Source: Actinomycetes bacterium (GTDB taxonomy: Bacteria > Actinomycetota > Actinomycetes > Nanopelagicales > Nanopelagicaceae). From it: a stretch of DNA of 13,749 nt. The notes beneath the pieces are model-generated. The model did no database searches, was not told where the DNA came from, and worked only from the letters and a program-made list of their open reading frames with translations. Positions 1-7,319 of this stretch are shown in pieces. The stretch lies in the NCBI GenBank assembly GCA_014190175.1, contig BJFZ01000034.1, positions 1 to 13,749 of the forward strand, in the 5' to 3' direction. Every line of letters begins with the position of its first letter. Within the stretch, counting starts at the first letter, position 1. The translations under genes and the position numbers were made by a program.

Positions 1-1
1 A

Positions 2-148
2 GCTTCACTTACTATGGAGAAAGAAAAGACAACAGAGAATTTCAATCGTTCTTTAATGGAGATGGGCGTTAATACTGGAATCGTGTTAGCCCTTGTCTTT
101 GCCCTATTTTTATCTCGCGCTGCACGCGCAAAATCTGCCGCGAAGTAG
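2..148 (+). CDS. 3' end of a membrane-protein gene (5' end outside window)
   Basis: An open frame enters from the left edge and stops at TAG (146-148), giving 48 visible residues. The tail has a charged stretch (EKEKTTENFNR), then one hydrophobic segment of about 15-18 residues (TGIVLALVFALFL), then a basic end (SRAARAKSAAK). That is the usual look of a last transmembrane helix with a positive cytoplasmic tail. An in-frame ATG at 14-16 would also allow a 44-residue single-pass protein, but no ribosome site can be judged this close to the edge. The gene converges on the large minus-strand operon. I do not recognise the family; a transporter C-terminus is a guess. Confidence 0.5.
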   Translation, partial: ASLTMEKEKTTENFNRSLMEMGVNTGIVLALVFALFLSRAARAKSAAK

Positions 149-151
149 GGC

Positions 152-177
152 TAAAAACTGCGCTCATTTTCATGAGC
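152..177 (-). terminator. Probable intrinsic terminator of the minus-strand transport operon
   Basis: Read on the minus strand, GCTCAT-GAAA-ATGAGC forms a perfect 6-bp stem with a GAAA tetraloop (162-177). It is followed by GCAG and a run of five T (positions 157 down to 153). It lies 20 nt past the stop codon of the SDR gene, where the operon should end. The stem is short, so termination is probably partial. On the plus strand no T-run follows, so it would not serve the left-hand gene. Confidence 0.5.
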
Positions 178-197
178 TCTTGGCATTCCTGATCTAT

Positions 198-1007
198 TCA
201 AAACTTCTTCAAAACCCTAAAACCGCCATCTACAATAATATCGGTTCCAGTTACATATGAGGATTTATCACTCACCAAATAATGTACGACGTCTGCAACT
301 TCCTCCACCGTACCAATCTTTCCAACTGTATTTGCAGCCTTAACACTTGTCAAAAATTCATTTGCCTGTGCAACATTCATTCCAGTTAAGTCTCTTCGAA
401 GCATTGGGGTATCTATTGTTCCAGGTGAAACAGTATTAACTCGAATGTTATCTTTTCCAACTTCGAGCACTAAAGTTCGTGCTGCAGAATTCAAGGCCGC
501 TTTTTGTGAAGCATAAATTACACACCCCTTTAAACTTAACTCTGCTTGTACGGAAGATACAAAAACTATTTTCCCGCCACCAATTTGCTTCATTTGCTTT
601 ATAGCTACTTGGGCGCAATAGATTGAACCGATAAAATTTACATCTATTAATCTTCGCATTTCTAGATCGGTCATCTCTAAAAAATCAACATAAAGACCAA
701 TGCCTGCTGCAGTTACCAATATGGAGCATTCACCAAATTCATTTTTCATTTTTGCAAAAGACTCAAGTACATCACTTTGACTTGAGATGTCACACTTAAC
801 AGCACAAATTTCTAGATTGGACTTCTTAGCAAATTCCTTTAATTCACTTAATCCTTCATCGTCAGTATCAACACCCCACACCCGCGCACCTGAACTCGCC
901 AAATCAAGCGCGATTGCTTTTCCCATTCCTGACGCAGCACCAGTAACAAAAGCTACTTGGCCATTAAATTCACCTGCTGGAACATCGATTGGCTTTAGAG
1001 TTGACAT
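198..1007 (-). CDS. Short-chain dehydrogenase/reductase (SDR), NAD-type, sugar-oxidising candidate
   Basis: A 269-residue classical SDR. Visible motifs: the nucleotide-binding glycine motif TGAASGMG (residues 22-29), an Asp at the end of the second strand (VWGVD, D47) that usually favours NAD(H) over NADP(H), TAAG in place of NNAG (99-102), and the catalytic set N124, S152, Y165 and K169 (YASQK). The C-terminal VTGTDIIVDGGF is the usual family ending. Substrate cannot be read from sequence. As last gene of an operon with a sugar importer and two lactonases, oxidation of a sugar to its lactone is the natural reading. It starts 44 nt after the preceding lactonase gene, with no clear Shine-Dalgarno before the ATG, and is followed by a hairpin terminator. 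The family is certain; the substrate is not. Confidence 0.9.
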   Translation of the reverse strand: MSTLKPIDVPAGEFNGQVAFVTGAASGMGKAIALDLASSGARVWGVDTDDEGLSELKEFAKKSNLEICAVKCDISSQSDVLESFAKMKNEFGECSILVTAAGIGLYVDFLEMTDLEMRRLIDVNFIGSIYCAQVAIKQMKQIGGGKIVFVSSVQAELSLKGCVIYASQKAALNSAARTLVLEVGKDNIRVNTVSPGTIDTPMLRRDLTGMNVAQANEFLTSVKAANTVGKIGTVEEVADVVHYLVSDKSSYVTGTDIIVDGGFRVLKKF

Positions 1008-1051
1008 ATTCTGATGCTAATACATATTAAAGTTTTAGCAAGGCCCATGAC

Positions 1052-1897
1052 TTAAAATATTAGTAACGGTATTCCACTTAAATCAGTTTCAATCTGAGCA
1101 ACATCCCACCGTCCAAAGTTTGGCCAGACTAATAGGTTCCTATCTGGGCCAGTTAGTACTGTATTAGTAGGTGCTGCAAGGAAGGTTCCCTCAGTATCTT
1201 CTGCAAGTATAGATAGTCCTTTCTTATCCCACAAATAAATCACATCTGGTCGATAACAGCTAATCACCAGAGCTCCAGATGTTGTGACTGTGACACCATC
1301 AGGAACTGCATCCATTTGTTTCAGAACTTGAATTTCCCCAGCAGAATAATCACTGTTTATCGAAATACTACTTAGTTTCCCAGGTGTGCTTTCAAGTACG
1401 TAAAGCGATCGCCCATCTTCACTTAATGCCATTCCGTTTGGGAAATCTGGACACTTGTCTGACCAGATACTTGATTTTCCATTTGTATCCACTCTAACGA
1501 TTATGCCTTCCGATTTCTTCCAATCTCCAGAGTCTGAAAAAACATATGAGCCATCAGGTAAGAAGCAACCCCAATTTGGAAGATTAAGAGCAATACCCCC
1601 GGCTAAATTACAGAATACTTCCCAGGTTTGGCTTTTTAAATTAACTTCCCAAACTGTCTTGGCAGCGGCATCGCAAACAAGTAAATGTCCATTACTTCGA
1701 ATTGATAAGCCTAGTAAAATTCCCCCTGCTGCACTCTGGGCAACAACATCTAAAGTCCCGTCAGAAGTTAGGCGATATATTTTTCCAGATTCACTACCTA
1801 AGTAAATTTCACTCTTTAGCCCCACACAAAGTCCTTCAGAGTGATCAATTCCAGAGGCAAGAGTTTTTATGTCTTTATGTTGATATTTTGCGTACAT
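1052..1897 (-). CDS. SMP-30/gluconolactonase-family lactonase, paralogue B
   Basis: 281 residues, the normal length for a single six-bladed beta-propeller SMP-30/gluconolactonase/LRE protein. The four metal ligands known in the family can be placed: E21 (HSEGL), N108 (LPNWG), N154 (FPNGMALSEDG) and D200 (VPDGV). The protein should bind a divalent metal and hydrolyse a sugar lactone to the aldonic acid. There is no signal peptide, so it is cytosolic. The ATG lies 2 nt after the stop of the upstream paralogue and has no Shine-Dalgarno, so translation is probably coupled. It is clearly diverged from paralogue A, for example lacking that copy's FNGPND context around the first Asn ligand, so a different lactone or ring form is plausible. 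Confidence 0.9.
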   Translation of the reverse strand: MYAKYQHKDIKTLASGIDHSEGLCVGLKSEIYLGSESGKIYRLTSDGTLDVVAQSAAGGILLGLSIRSNGHLLVCDAAAKTVWEVNLKSQTWEVFCNLAGGIALNLPNWGCFLPDGSYVFSDSGDWKKSEGIIVRVDTNGKSSIWSDKCPDFPNGMALSEDGRSLYVLESTPGKLSSISINSDYSAGEIQVLKQMDAVPDGVTVTTSGALVISCYRPDVIYLWDKKGLSILAEDTEGTFLAAPTNTVLTGPDRNLLVWPNFGRWDVAQIETDLSGIPLLIF

Positions 1898-1899
1898 AA

Positions 1900-2790
1900 T
1901 TAAAGATTAATCGATCCAGGCCAAGTTCCCAAGCCTTCTGTTACATCCCTTAGTAACCACAATTGGCCACCCATACTTGGATCAGAAGAATCAGCTAACA
2001 CTCCTGCATCGGTCATATAGAGATCTGCACCTGAAAAAACGCAATTAGTTGGAATAACTCCTAGTTTCAAAAATTGATCATAAGTGCCATCTTTATTTAT
2101 AACATCAATTCCACCACCATTTACTGTAGTGACGAACAACCGTCCATCTGCTGCAACTGCCATTCCATCGGCAACTGGTTTGTCCCCCGGCAATTTACAA
2201 ATATCAGTAATTTGTAAATTGTCGGGATTTAGTCGACGAACCATTCCCGTATATGACTCTGCCCATACAACACTTCCATCAGCTTCAATAGCAATACCGT
2301 TCGGGAAAGTTGGTGGTGAAAGTTCAGCTAGAAGTCTGCCTGACCCATCTGGTGAAAGTTCAAACAAATAAGATGGTTGTGGGTCATTAGGTCGATAAGT
2401 TCCTGGATCAGTAAAATAGAGTTTTCCATTCTTGCCAAAAACTAAATCATTTGGCCCATTGAATTTGATGCCTTCAATTTCAGAACAAATAATCTGGGCT
2501 TTGGAGCCTTCTTTTTCAATTACTTGAATAGAAGGGGTGACCATTTCATCAGCACGCCAAGGCCCAGTCGTTCCTCCATTTTGACAAACGTACATAGCTC
2601 CAGCAATGCCAACTACACAACTATTTGGGCCTCCTGCTGTGTATGAATACCTAGACACACCTTTCCCGCGCTCCCAAACACTAACTTGGCTCCGATATGT
2701 CTCAACAAAGCAGACTCGTCCATCAGAAAGCACTGCCGGCCCTTCAGCCCAACCTAAACCTTGGGCAAGAAGTTCTGGTTCGTTATTCAT
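1900..2790 (-). CDS. SMP-30/gluconolactonase-family lactonase, paralogue A
   Basis: 296-residue beta-propeller of the SMP-30/gluconolactonase family. Metal-ligand candidates are E16 (WAEGP), N114 (FNGPNDLVFG), N164 (FPNGIAI) and D208 (VADGMAV). FTDPG after the PND motif is typical of bacterial gluconolactonases. Predicted role: cytosolic metal-dependent hydrolysis of an aldonolactone. The ATG has a strong ribosome site (AAGGAGGAGA, 2795-2804) that overlaps the stop codon of the permease gene before it (2803-2805), so the lactonase is co-translated with the importer genes. Immediate adjacency to a second lactonase is unusual. The sugar is unknown. Confidence 0.92.
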   Translation of the reverse strand: MNNEPELLAQGLGWAEGPAVLSDGRVCFVETYRSQVSVWERGKGVSRYSYTAGGPNSCVVGIAGAMYVCQNGGTTGPWRADEMVTPSIQVIEKEGSKAQIICSEIEGIKFNGPNDLVFGKNGKLYFTDPGTYRPNDPQPSYLFELSPDGSGRLLAELSPPTFPNGIAIEADGSVVWAESYTGMVRRLNPDNLQITDICKLPGDKPVADGMAVAADGRLFVTTVNGGGIDVINKDGTYDQFLKLGVIPTNCVFSGADLYMTDAGVLADSSDPSMGGQLWLLRDVTEGLGTWPGSINL

Positions 2791-2802
2791 TTATTCTCCT
2801 CC

Positions 2803-3642
2803 TTATTTAACTGCACCCGCAGTAATGCCTTGAACTATGTGTTTCTGTATTGCCATGGATCCTATTAGAAGAGGAATTAATGTAACCACACCAACGGTCG
2901 CTGCAACATTCCAATCGATTGGTCTTTGAGCACTAATCAATCCCGCAGCTGCGATAGGAACCGTCTTCAAAGATTCAGAGTCAATAACATACATCCCAAC
3001 AAGGAATTCATTCCAGATGAATATTGCTGCAAAAATCCCAGCCACAACTATTCCAGGCCGGACAAGCGGAATTAGGACTTGCACCAATGTTCTCCACTTG
3101 CTTGCTCCATCAATCTCAGCCGCTTCATCAATTTCAGTAGGGATTTCATCAAAGAAACCAATAAGAATCCATATTACTAGTGGAAGAGAAAATGCAACAT
3201 AGGGAATTATCAAGCCAATTCGGGTATTAGCTACGTTCAAAAAGCGCATGCTCAATAAAATCGGGAATGCTACCGCAACTAGAGGCATGAAACGTAGGCT
3301 TAATATTGTGCTCGAAATACGTTCGGATCCTTTGATTTTTAAACGAGAGAGTGCGTATGCAGCTGGTGTACCTATGATTAAAGAAATACTCACAACTATT
3401 AAAGTTACAATGAATGAATTTAGCGTACTCAAAATATAGCTTCTCTCAAAAAGCACTTCTTTGTAATTTTCGACAACTACTTCCCATTCGATTTTGAGCG
3501 AGGGGGGCACGTCACCGATATCTATTCTACGTTTGGTTGATAGTAAGAAAAGGTAAACAATCGGAAAGATTCCAACTAGAGCAATTACAATTAATATCAA
3601 GTAAGAAACAGTTTTCTTAAATAATCTAGTGAAAACTGACAT
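2803..3642 (-). CDS. Carbohydrate ABC transporter permease, MalG type
   Basis: 279-residue inner-membrane permease of the CUT1 (MalG/UgpE-like) family. It has about six hydrophobic segments, the first near residues 14-34. The EAA loop that docks on the ATPase is clear (EAAEIDGAS, residues 173-181, continuing to RP near 196). The C-terminal ITAGAVK is typical of MalG-type proteins. Its ATG directly follows the TAA of the MalF-type gene with no gap, and AGGAGAA inside the end of that gene acts as ribosome site, so the two permeases are made together as a heterodimer. No ATPase gene lies nearby. Substrate inferred only from context: a sugar or sugar derivative. Confidence 0.92.
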   Translation of the reverse strand: MSVFTRLFKKTVSYLILIVIALVGIFPIVYLFLLSTKRRIDIGDVPPSLKIEWEVVVENYKEVLFERSYILSTLNSFIVTLIVVSISLIIGTPAAYALSRLKIKGSERISSTILSLRFMPLVAVAFPILLSMRFLNVANTRIGLIIPYVAFSLPLVIWILIGFFDEIPTEIDEAAEIDGASKWRTLVQVLIPLVRPGIVVAGIFAAIFIWNEFLVGMYVIDSESLKTVPIAAAGLISAQRPIDWNVAATVGVVTLIPLLIGSMAIQKHIVQGITAGAVK

Positions 3643-4536
3643 TTAATGTGTTCTCCTAACTGGAATCCATTTAAGTAAAACTGTGAATCCAATTGTGGCC
3701 ATAATGACCATGATGTAGGAGAGGGCAGAAGAAAACCCATATCGGTAGTAAACAAAACCATTTTCAAAAGCATAGAAGCTAAGGGTGGTCGTGGATCTAC
3801 CTGGCCCACCAAAAGTGAGTCCGTAAACTAAATCGAAAGTTCTAAATGAATCAATTCCTCTAAATATTGCTGCGAAAACAACTGCGGACGACACAAGAGG
3901 TAAAGTTATGTATCTAATAATTTTTAGTGGTGATGCCCCATCTACGCGCGCAGACTCAAAAACATCAGTCGGGAGTGCTTGATACCTAGCAAATACAACC
4001 ACGAATATAAAAGGTGTCCACTGCCAAATATCAACAATAATCAGTGTCCAAAGCGTCCATTTTGGATCAGCTAGCCAAATTGGAGGATTATCAATCCCTA
4101 TCAACCCTATGAACCAGTTAAATAGTCCCCATTGAGGATTTAGAAGCGCTCTCCACATGAGTCCAACTACCACAGGGTTCAAAATCATAGGTGTGATGAG
4201 AATTGCTCTCACAAATTTTGACCCCTTTAGTTTTTGGCCGAAGAAAATCGCTAGAGAAACGCCAGCAATAACTTCAACTACTAAAGCTACTCCGACCATA
4301 ACTGCCGTAACTACAATTGCACTCCAAAAGGTTTTATCAGAAAGGATTTCTTTATAGTTGCCAAGGCCCAAGAAGTTCCACTTTCCGGCAACGCGATCAA
4401 ATTCAAAAAACGATATTCCAAGGCTGTAGAGTAAAGGAAATACTGAAAAAAGCCCAAGATAAACAATTGCTGGGCCAATTAGAGTTTTAGTTTCATGTTT
4501 TGAAAAGAAACTTTTTGAATTTGAAATTTTAGTCAT
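3643..4536 (-). CDS. Carbohydrate ABC transporter permease, MalF/UgpA type
   Basis: 297-residue CUT1 permease. The first membrane segment is near residues 19-43 (GPAIVYLGLFSVFPLLYSLG), in the usual position for MalF/UgpA/LacF proteins. The EAA-like ATPase-contact loop is ESARVDGAS (194-202). It pairs with the MalG-type permease encoded directly after it. The start is unusual: GAGG sits only 1 nt from the ATG, too close for normal ribosome binding, and an exact TATAAT lies 13 nt upstream of the ATG, so it may be read from a near-leaderless internal transcript or by run-through past the hairpin at 4561-4595. The family is certain; the initiation mode is inference. Confidence 0.92.
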   Translation of the reverse strand: MTKISNSKSFFSKHETKTLIGPAIVYLGLFSVFPLLYSLGISFFEFDRVAGKWNFLGLGNYKEILSDKTFWSAIVVTAVMVGVALVVEVIAGVSLAIFFGQKLKGSKFVRAILITPMILNPVVVGLMWRALLNPQWGLFNWFIGLIGIDNPPIWLADPKWTLWTLIIVDIWQWTPFIFVVVFARYQALPTDVFESARVDGASPLKIIRYITLPLVSSAVVFAAIFRGIDSFRTFDLVYGLTFGGPGRSTTTLSFYAFENGFVYYRYGFSSALSYIMVIMATIGFTVLLKWIPVRRTH

Positions 4537-4549
4537 TCCTCAGTTTTCG

Positions 4550-4555
4550 ATTATA
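4550..4555 (-). promoter_or_regulatory. Possible internal -10 element (TATAAT) before the permease genes
   Basis: An exact TATAAT occurs on the minus strand between the intergenic hairpin and the permease ATG (4536). A start 6-8 nt downstream would leave a leader of only about 7 nt. No good -35 is visible at 16-18 bp (ATTCGG or TATTCG), nor an extended TGn, so it may be chance in AT-rich DNA. Confidence 0.3.
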
Positions 4556-4560
4556 AGTAG

Positions 4561-4595
4561 TTGACGGGCTCCCCGAATAATGGAGAGCCCGTCAA
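4561..4595 (-). promoter_or_regulatory. Intergenic stem-loop between binding-protein and permease genes
   Basis: A perfect 11-bp inverted repeat (TTGACGGGCTC at 4561-4571, GAGCCCGTCAA at 4585-4595) encloses a 13-nt loop that can add two more GC pairs (CC/GG). It starts 13 nt after the binding-protein stop codon. On the transcribed (minus) strand no T-run follows, so it is not a standard terminator. By analogy with the malE-malF intergenic structures of enteric bacteria, it probably protects the upstream binding-protein mRNA from 3' decay and keeps permease levels lower. Confidence 0.65.
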
Positions 4596-4608
4596 CTGCC
4601 TTAGTTTT

Positions 4609-6024
4609 TTATGCTAGATGTCCAGCGCGCTTGAGAATTTTTTCCCATGAGGCTTGAGCATTAGCGCATGCCTGCTTAGCAGTCTGGCTGCCAACGATGG
4701 CTAAATTGAATTCACGAGCTGCTTCACCGACTAATTCGAAGCATTCAGGAATTAAAGCAACATCGAGCATCTTTGCATTTTCCATGGCCTGTCCCGCCAC
4801 TTTCAAATATGGATACTTGTTGTTTAGTGCAGCATCAGCATATGTACTGCGTCGATTTGGATCGGTTTGGTAATTGGCCATTTGGAACTTATCAAATGAA
4901 GCGCTTGTGATGTATTGCATTACCATCCACGCTGCATCCTTGCGCTTCTGTGGAAGGTTCTTAGGAATTCCTAGCCCCCAACCACCGCGAATTGGACGAC
5001 CAGATGTATTTGCGTCACCTGGAATCTGTACGGCACCTATTTTTGAAGCGACCTTTGAGGTTGCTGGGTTAAATGCAGAACCAGCAATCGTTGACCAGCA
5101 AAGCATAAGTGCAACATCACCGCGAGAGAAAGCGTCAACTGACTCAGTAAAACCAAAGGAACCGACTCCCTTAGGTGAAACTTCTGCACAATCGATCATA
5201 TGTTGGACTGCACGAACAGCTGTAGCCCCTGTCAGATTTGGCTTGTAATTCTTTGCTCCTGGTGTTCCAGACATTAACTTTCCACCCATTGAAGCAAAGC
5301 GTGCATACCAATCAACCAAAATGAGCGAAACATCGTTGGCTGCAATCATTGTTGTGCCTGAGATTTTGCCAGTATTTAACTTACGTGCTGCGTCAATATA
5401 GTCATCCCAATTTTTTGGAACAGCTATTCCTGCAGCAGCTAACAAATCTTTGCGATAGAACATAATTACTGAACCAGAGTGGATTCCAGGAATTAGGTAA
5501 ACATCTTTACCACCAAATTTATTATTAGCAACGTCATAGCGACTTGTATAATCCAGTTGGCCTGCAGGGAAATCTGCTGGGTAATTGTAATTAGATGCTG
5601 TTAGTTCCTTATTTGCAATATAGTCATTTAATTTTGTATATAGACCTCCACCGACAACACCTGAGACTGTAAAACCTAAGTTGTCAATAATGTCATACTC
5701 TGAAGTTGACGCACGAAGTACAGACTGAATCTTTTCGAGCTGCGCACCGAGTGCTAATGCAGTAACTTCGACTTTTATTCCATGTGTCTTTTGAATCTCA
5801 GAAATCTTATCTTTAATGCCTTCTTGATCTCTTTCACCATCCACCAATAAGATTTTTACAGTAGTGCCTGCAAATTTCTTAGGGTTGTATGAAGCTGCAG
5901 AAGCTGATTCAGCCATACCCACAGAACTTGCACCTGCAACTGCTGCCGCAGTGGCTCCAACTTTAAGGAAATCTCTACGATTGACGCCACTGTCTGTGGC
6001 ATTTACTCCGACTTGATCCTTCAT
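4609..6024 (-). CDS. Tat-exported extracellular sugar-binding protein of the ABC importer
   Basis: 471-residue family-1 type solute-binding protein. The N-terminus is a clear twin-arginine signal: NRRDFLKVG (R16, R17), then a hydrophobic Ala-rich stretch, then SASA-A with likely cleavage after residue 43. The mature part begins SYNPKKF and carries typical features (GTTVKILLVDGERDQ, later WDDYIDAARKL and FSRGDVALMLCW). There is no lipobox Cys, so it should not be a lipoprotein. The ATG at 6024 was chosen over an in-frame TTG at 6093 because AGGAG lies 5 nt before it and because it gives a normal-length Tat n-region. It is the first gene of the transport operon, preceded by a promoter overlapping a LacI-type operator and followed by a stem-loop that likely favours its higher expression. 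The ligand is unknown. Confidence 0.93.
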   Translation of the reverse strand: MKDQVGVNATDSGVNRRDFLKVGATAAAVAGASSVGMAESASAASYNPKKFAGTTVKILLVDGERDQEGIKDKISEIQKTHGIKVEVTALALGAQLEKIQSVLRASTSEYDIIDNLGFTVSGVVGGGLYTKLNDYIANKELTASNYNYPADFPAGQLDYTSRYDVANNKFGGKDVYLIPGIHSGSVIMFYRKDLLAAAGIAVPKNWDDYIDAARKLNTGKISGTTMIAANDVSLILVDWYARFASMGGKLMSGTPGAKNYKPNLTGATAVRAVQHMIDCAEVSPKGVGSFGFTESVDAFSRGDVALMLCWSTIAGSAFNPATSKVASKIGAVQIPGDANTSGRPIRGGWGLGIPKNLPQKRKDAAWMVMQYITSASFDKFQMANYQTDPNRRSTYADAALNNKYPYLKVAGQAMENAKMLDVALIPECFELVGEAAREFNLAIVGSQTAKQACANAQASWEKILKRAGHLA

Positions 6025-6029
6025 TTTCG

Positions 6030-6034
6030 CTCCT
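6030..6034 (-). promoter_or_regulatory. Ribosome-binding site fixing the binding-protein start
   Basis: AGGAG on the minus strand, 5 nt before the ATG at 6024. It supports the shorter protein with the Tat motif near its N-terminus over the longer TTG-initiated frame, whose start at 6093 has no comparable site. Confidence 0.75.
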
Positions 6035-6108
6035 ATGTCTGAGGTTAATTGTGCGATTACTTGAGCGGCCAATTTCCGGGGTGAAACTGACAAGCTTGTA
6101 GTAAATGA

Positions 6109-6137
6109 AAATTAGACCTGCGAAACGGGCAAGTCAA
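6109..6137 (-). promoter_or_regulatory. Promoter of the transport/lactonase operon
   Basis: Minus strand: TTGACT (6137-6132) as -35, a 17-bp spacer, then TAATTT (6114-6109) as a TAnnnT-type -10. The -35 is the promoter-proximal half of the operator dyad at 6132-6147. The expected start near 6102 leaves a leader of about 78 nt. The same -35, the same spacing and the same operator position recur before the enzyme operon, which raises confidence in both. Confidence 0.65.
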
Positions 6138-6147
6138 GCGTTTGACT
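6132..6147 (-). promoter_or_regulatory. LacI-family operator O1
   Basis: On the minus strand AGTCAAACGCTTGACT is a 16-bp dyad with two mismatched positions and a central CG, the form LacI-family dimers bind (the hinge-helix leucine inserts at the central CpG step). The core GTCAAnCGnTTGAC recurs exactly at O2 (10952-10965). It covers the -35 hexamer, so bound protein should block RNA polymerase. The rest of the 152-nt gap between the enolase-superfamily stop and the binding-protein start shows no clear terminator, so some read-through from the upstream operon is possible. Confidence 0.75.
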
Positions 6148-6176
6148 ACATCAATTTGAGGGTTTTTCAGGTAGTT

Positions 6177-7316
6177 CTACTTAAGGCACGCTCGGGGAAT
6201 TTGTTCTAGCGCGCCTAACTGATCAGTAACCTGCTGCGCCGTTATCCACTCGTAATCTACCAACTTGCCTAATCCCACGGTGGTCGTAAGGGGTTTCATC
6301 ATCCCATTTTCGATTACGGGTTGCTCTAGACCATCATCCATCGGATGCACACCGGTTCCTGGGATTCCCCACTCAATCGGTACATCTTTGAAGCCAAAAA
6401 TAGGAAGGAGGCGTGAGTGCAAATGCGGAAACATGTGCGGTGAAACTTTAACTTGTGCATTACGCGCACGTTCTAGTGACTTCTTTAAGCCGGTCACTCC
6501 GCCGTTGGTCGTTGCATCTACTCTGATTACATCCACAGCACCTGCAGTCAGAAGTGCTTCTGGATGATAGGAACCACCTTGCTCATCACCCATTGCAACG
6601 GGAGTTTTCGAACCTGCTCTTACTCTAGCTACCATTCCAGCATCACCTGGTGGGACAACATCTTCTATCCACCCAAGCTTTAAATCTCTAATCCGTTTTT
6701 CAAAATCAAGCACAGCCTCACTTGTCCTTAAGACCATATTTATATCAAAGCCCACCCAATCAGTTGGTGCAGTTTCTCGTGCCGCTCTTAAACGTGACTC
6801 AGAAAGTTCTAGATCTGGAGAAATAGGAATTTTGAATCTATTCCATCCTCGTTTCTGTAAATCTTTAATCTGCCCCACAAGCTCTTCGGGTTGCATGGTG
6901 GGTGGATAGCCAACTATTGCAGTTGCAGGTAGGTCACAAAGTTCACCTCCTAGTAATTCTTGAAATGATTTATTGATAATTCGTGCGAATGCATCCCAAC
7001 AAGCAATATCAACTAAAGAAAGAGCACGCATCCCTATTCCTGCAGCGTGAACTGCATGATTTGTCCAAAGCGCACCATAAAATAAGTCACTTGGATCAGT
7101 AAGTTCTCTACCTACATAACAGGGCGCAATCGAACGATGTACAATTGTACTTATCGGTCCATCTCGAGTTAAGCCATAAGCAAATCCCGCAGTGCCATCT
7201 TCTAAATCCACGCGGACAAGCGCAAATTCCCGGTGATCCATAATCCAATTGCCGTAGATAATCGGCACGGGCAAAATGTGGTTAATTGTTGCAACGCTTA
7301 CCTTTGCTATTTTCAT
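6177..7316 (-). CDS. Enolase-superfamily (mandelate-racemase-like) sugar-acid dehydratase, copy 1
   Basis: 379 residues, normal for the mandelate racemase/muconate lactonising subgroup: N-terminal cap domain (about 1-125), then a TIM-type barrel. Expected metal ligands are D191 (GFDIN), E218 (WIEDV) and D244 or E245 (MGDEQGG). K162 (FKIP) sits where the family has its KxK-type base, and D267 (RVDAT) with H294 or H298 (SPHMFPHLHS) could form the His-Asp pair. Predicted reaction: proton abstraction alpha to a carboxylate, most likely dehydration of an aldonic acid to a 2-keto-3-deoxy acid; lactone cycloisomerisation (as in galactarolactone cycloisomerase) is an alternative. Last gene of the enzyme operon, 3 nt after the SDR stop with no visible Shine-Dalgarno. 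A clear paralogue lies at 12744-13749. Confidence 0.88.
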   Translation of the reverse strand: MKIAKVSVATINHILPVPIIYGNWIMDHREFALVRVDLEDGTAGFAYGLTRDGPISTIVHRSIAPCYVGRELTDPSDLFYGALWTNHAVHAAGIGMRALSLVDIACWDAFARIINKSFQELLGGELCDLPATAIVGYPPTMQPEELVGQIKDLQKRGWNRFKIPISPDLELSESRLRAARETAPTDWVGFDINMVLRTSEAVLDFEKRIRDLKLGWIEDVVPPGDAGMVARVRAGSKTPVAMGDEQGGSYHPEALLTAGAVDVIRVDATTNGGVTGLKKSLERARNAQVKVSPHMFPHLHSRLLPIFGFKDVPIEWGIPGTGVHPMDDGLEQPVIENGMMKPLTTTVGLGKLVDYEWITAQQVTDQLGALEQIPRACLK

Positions 7317-7319
7317 ATC

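Noticed and set aside
3597..3812. 71-codon minus-strand frame overlapping both permease genes
   Set aside because: It is an alternate frame inside the end of the MalF-type gene; both permeases are intact, so no frameshift is implied.
4561..4595. The intergenic hairpin as an intrinsic terminator or third LacI operator
   Set aside because: No T-run follows on the transcribed strand. The half-sites are inverted relative to the operator and separated by 25 bp, so neither reading holds.
6025..6093. Longer binding-protein frame starting at TTG 6093
   Set aside because: It would place the Tat motif near residue 39-40 and ignore the AGGAG site 5 nt before the ATG at 6024. The added segment also overlaps the expected leader.
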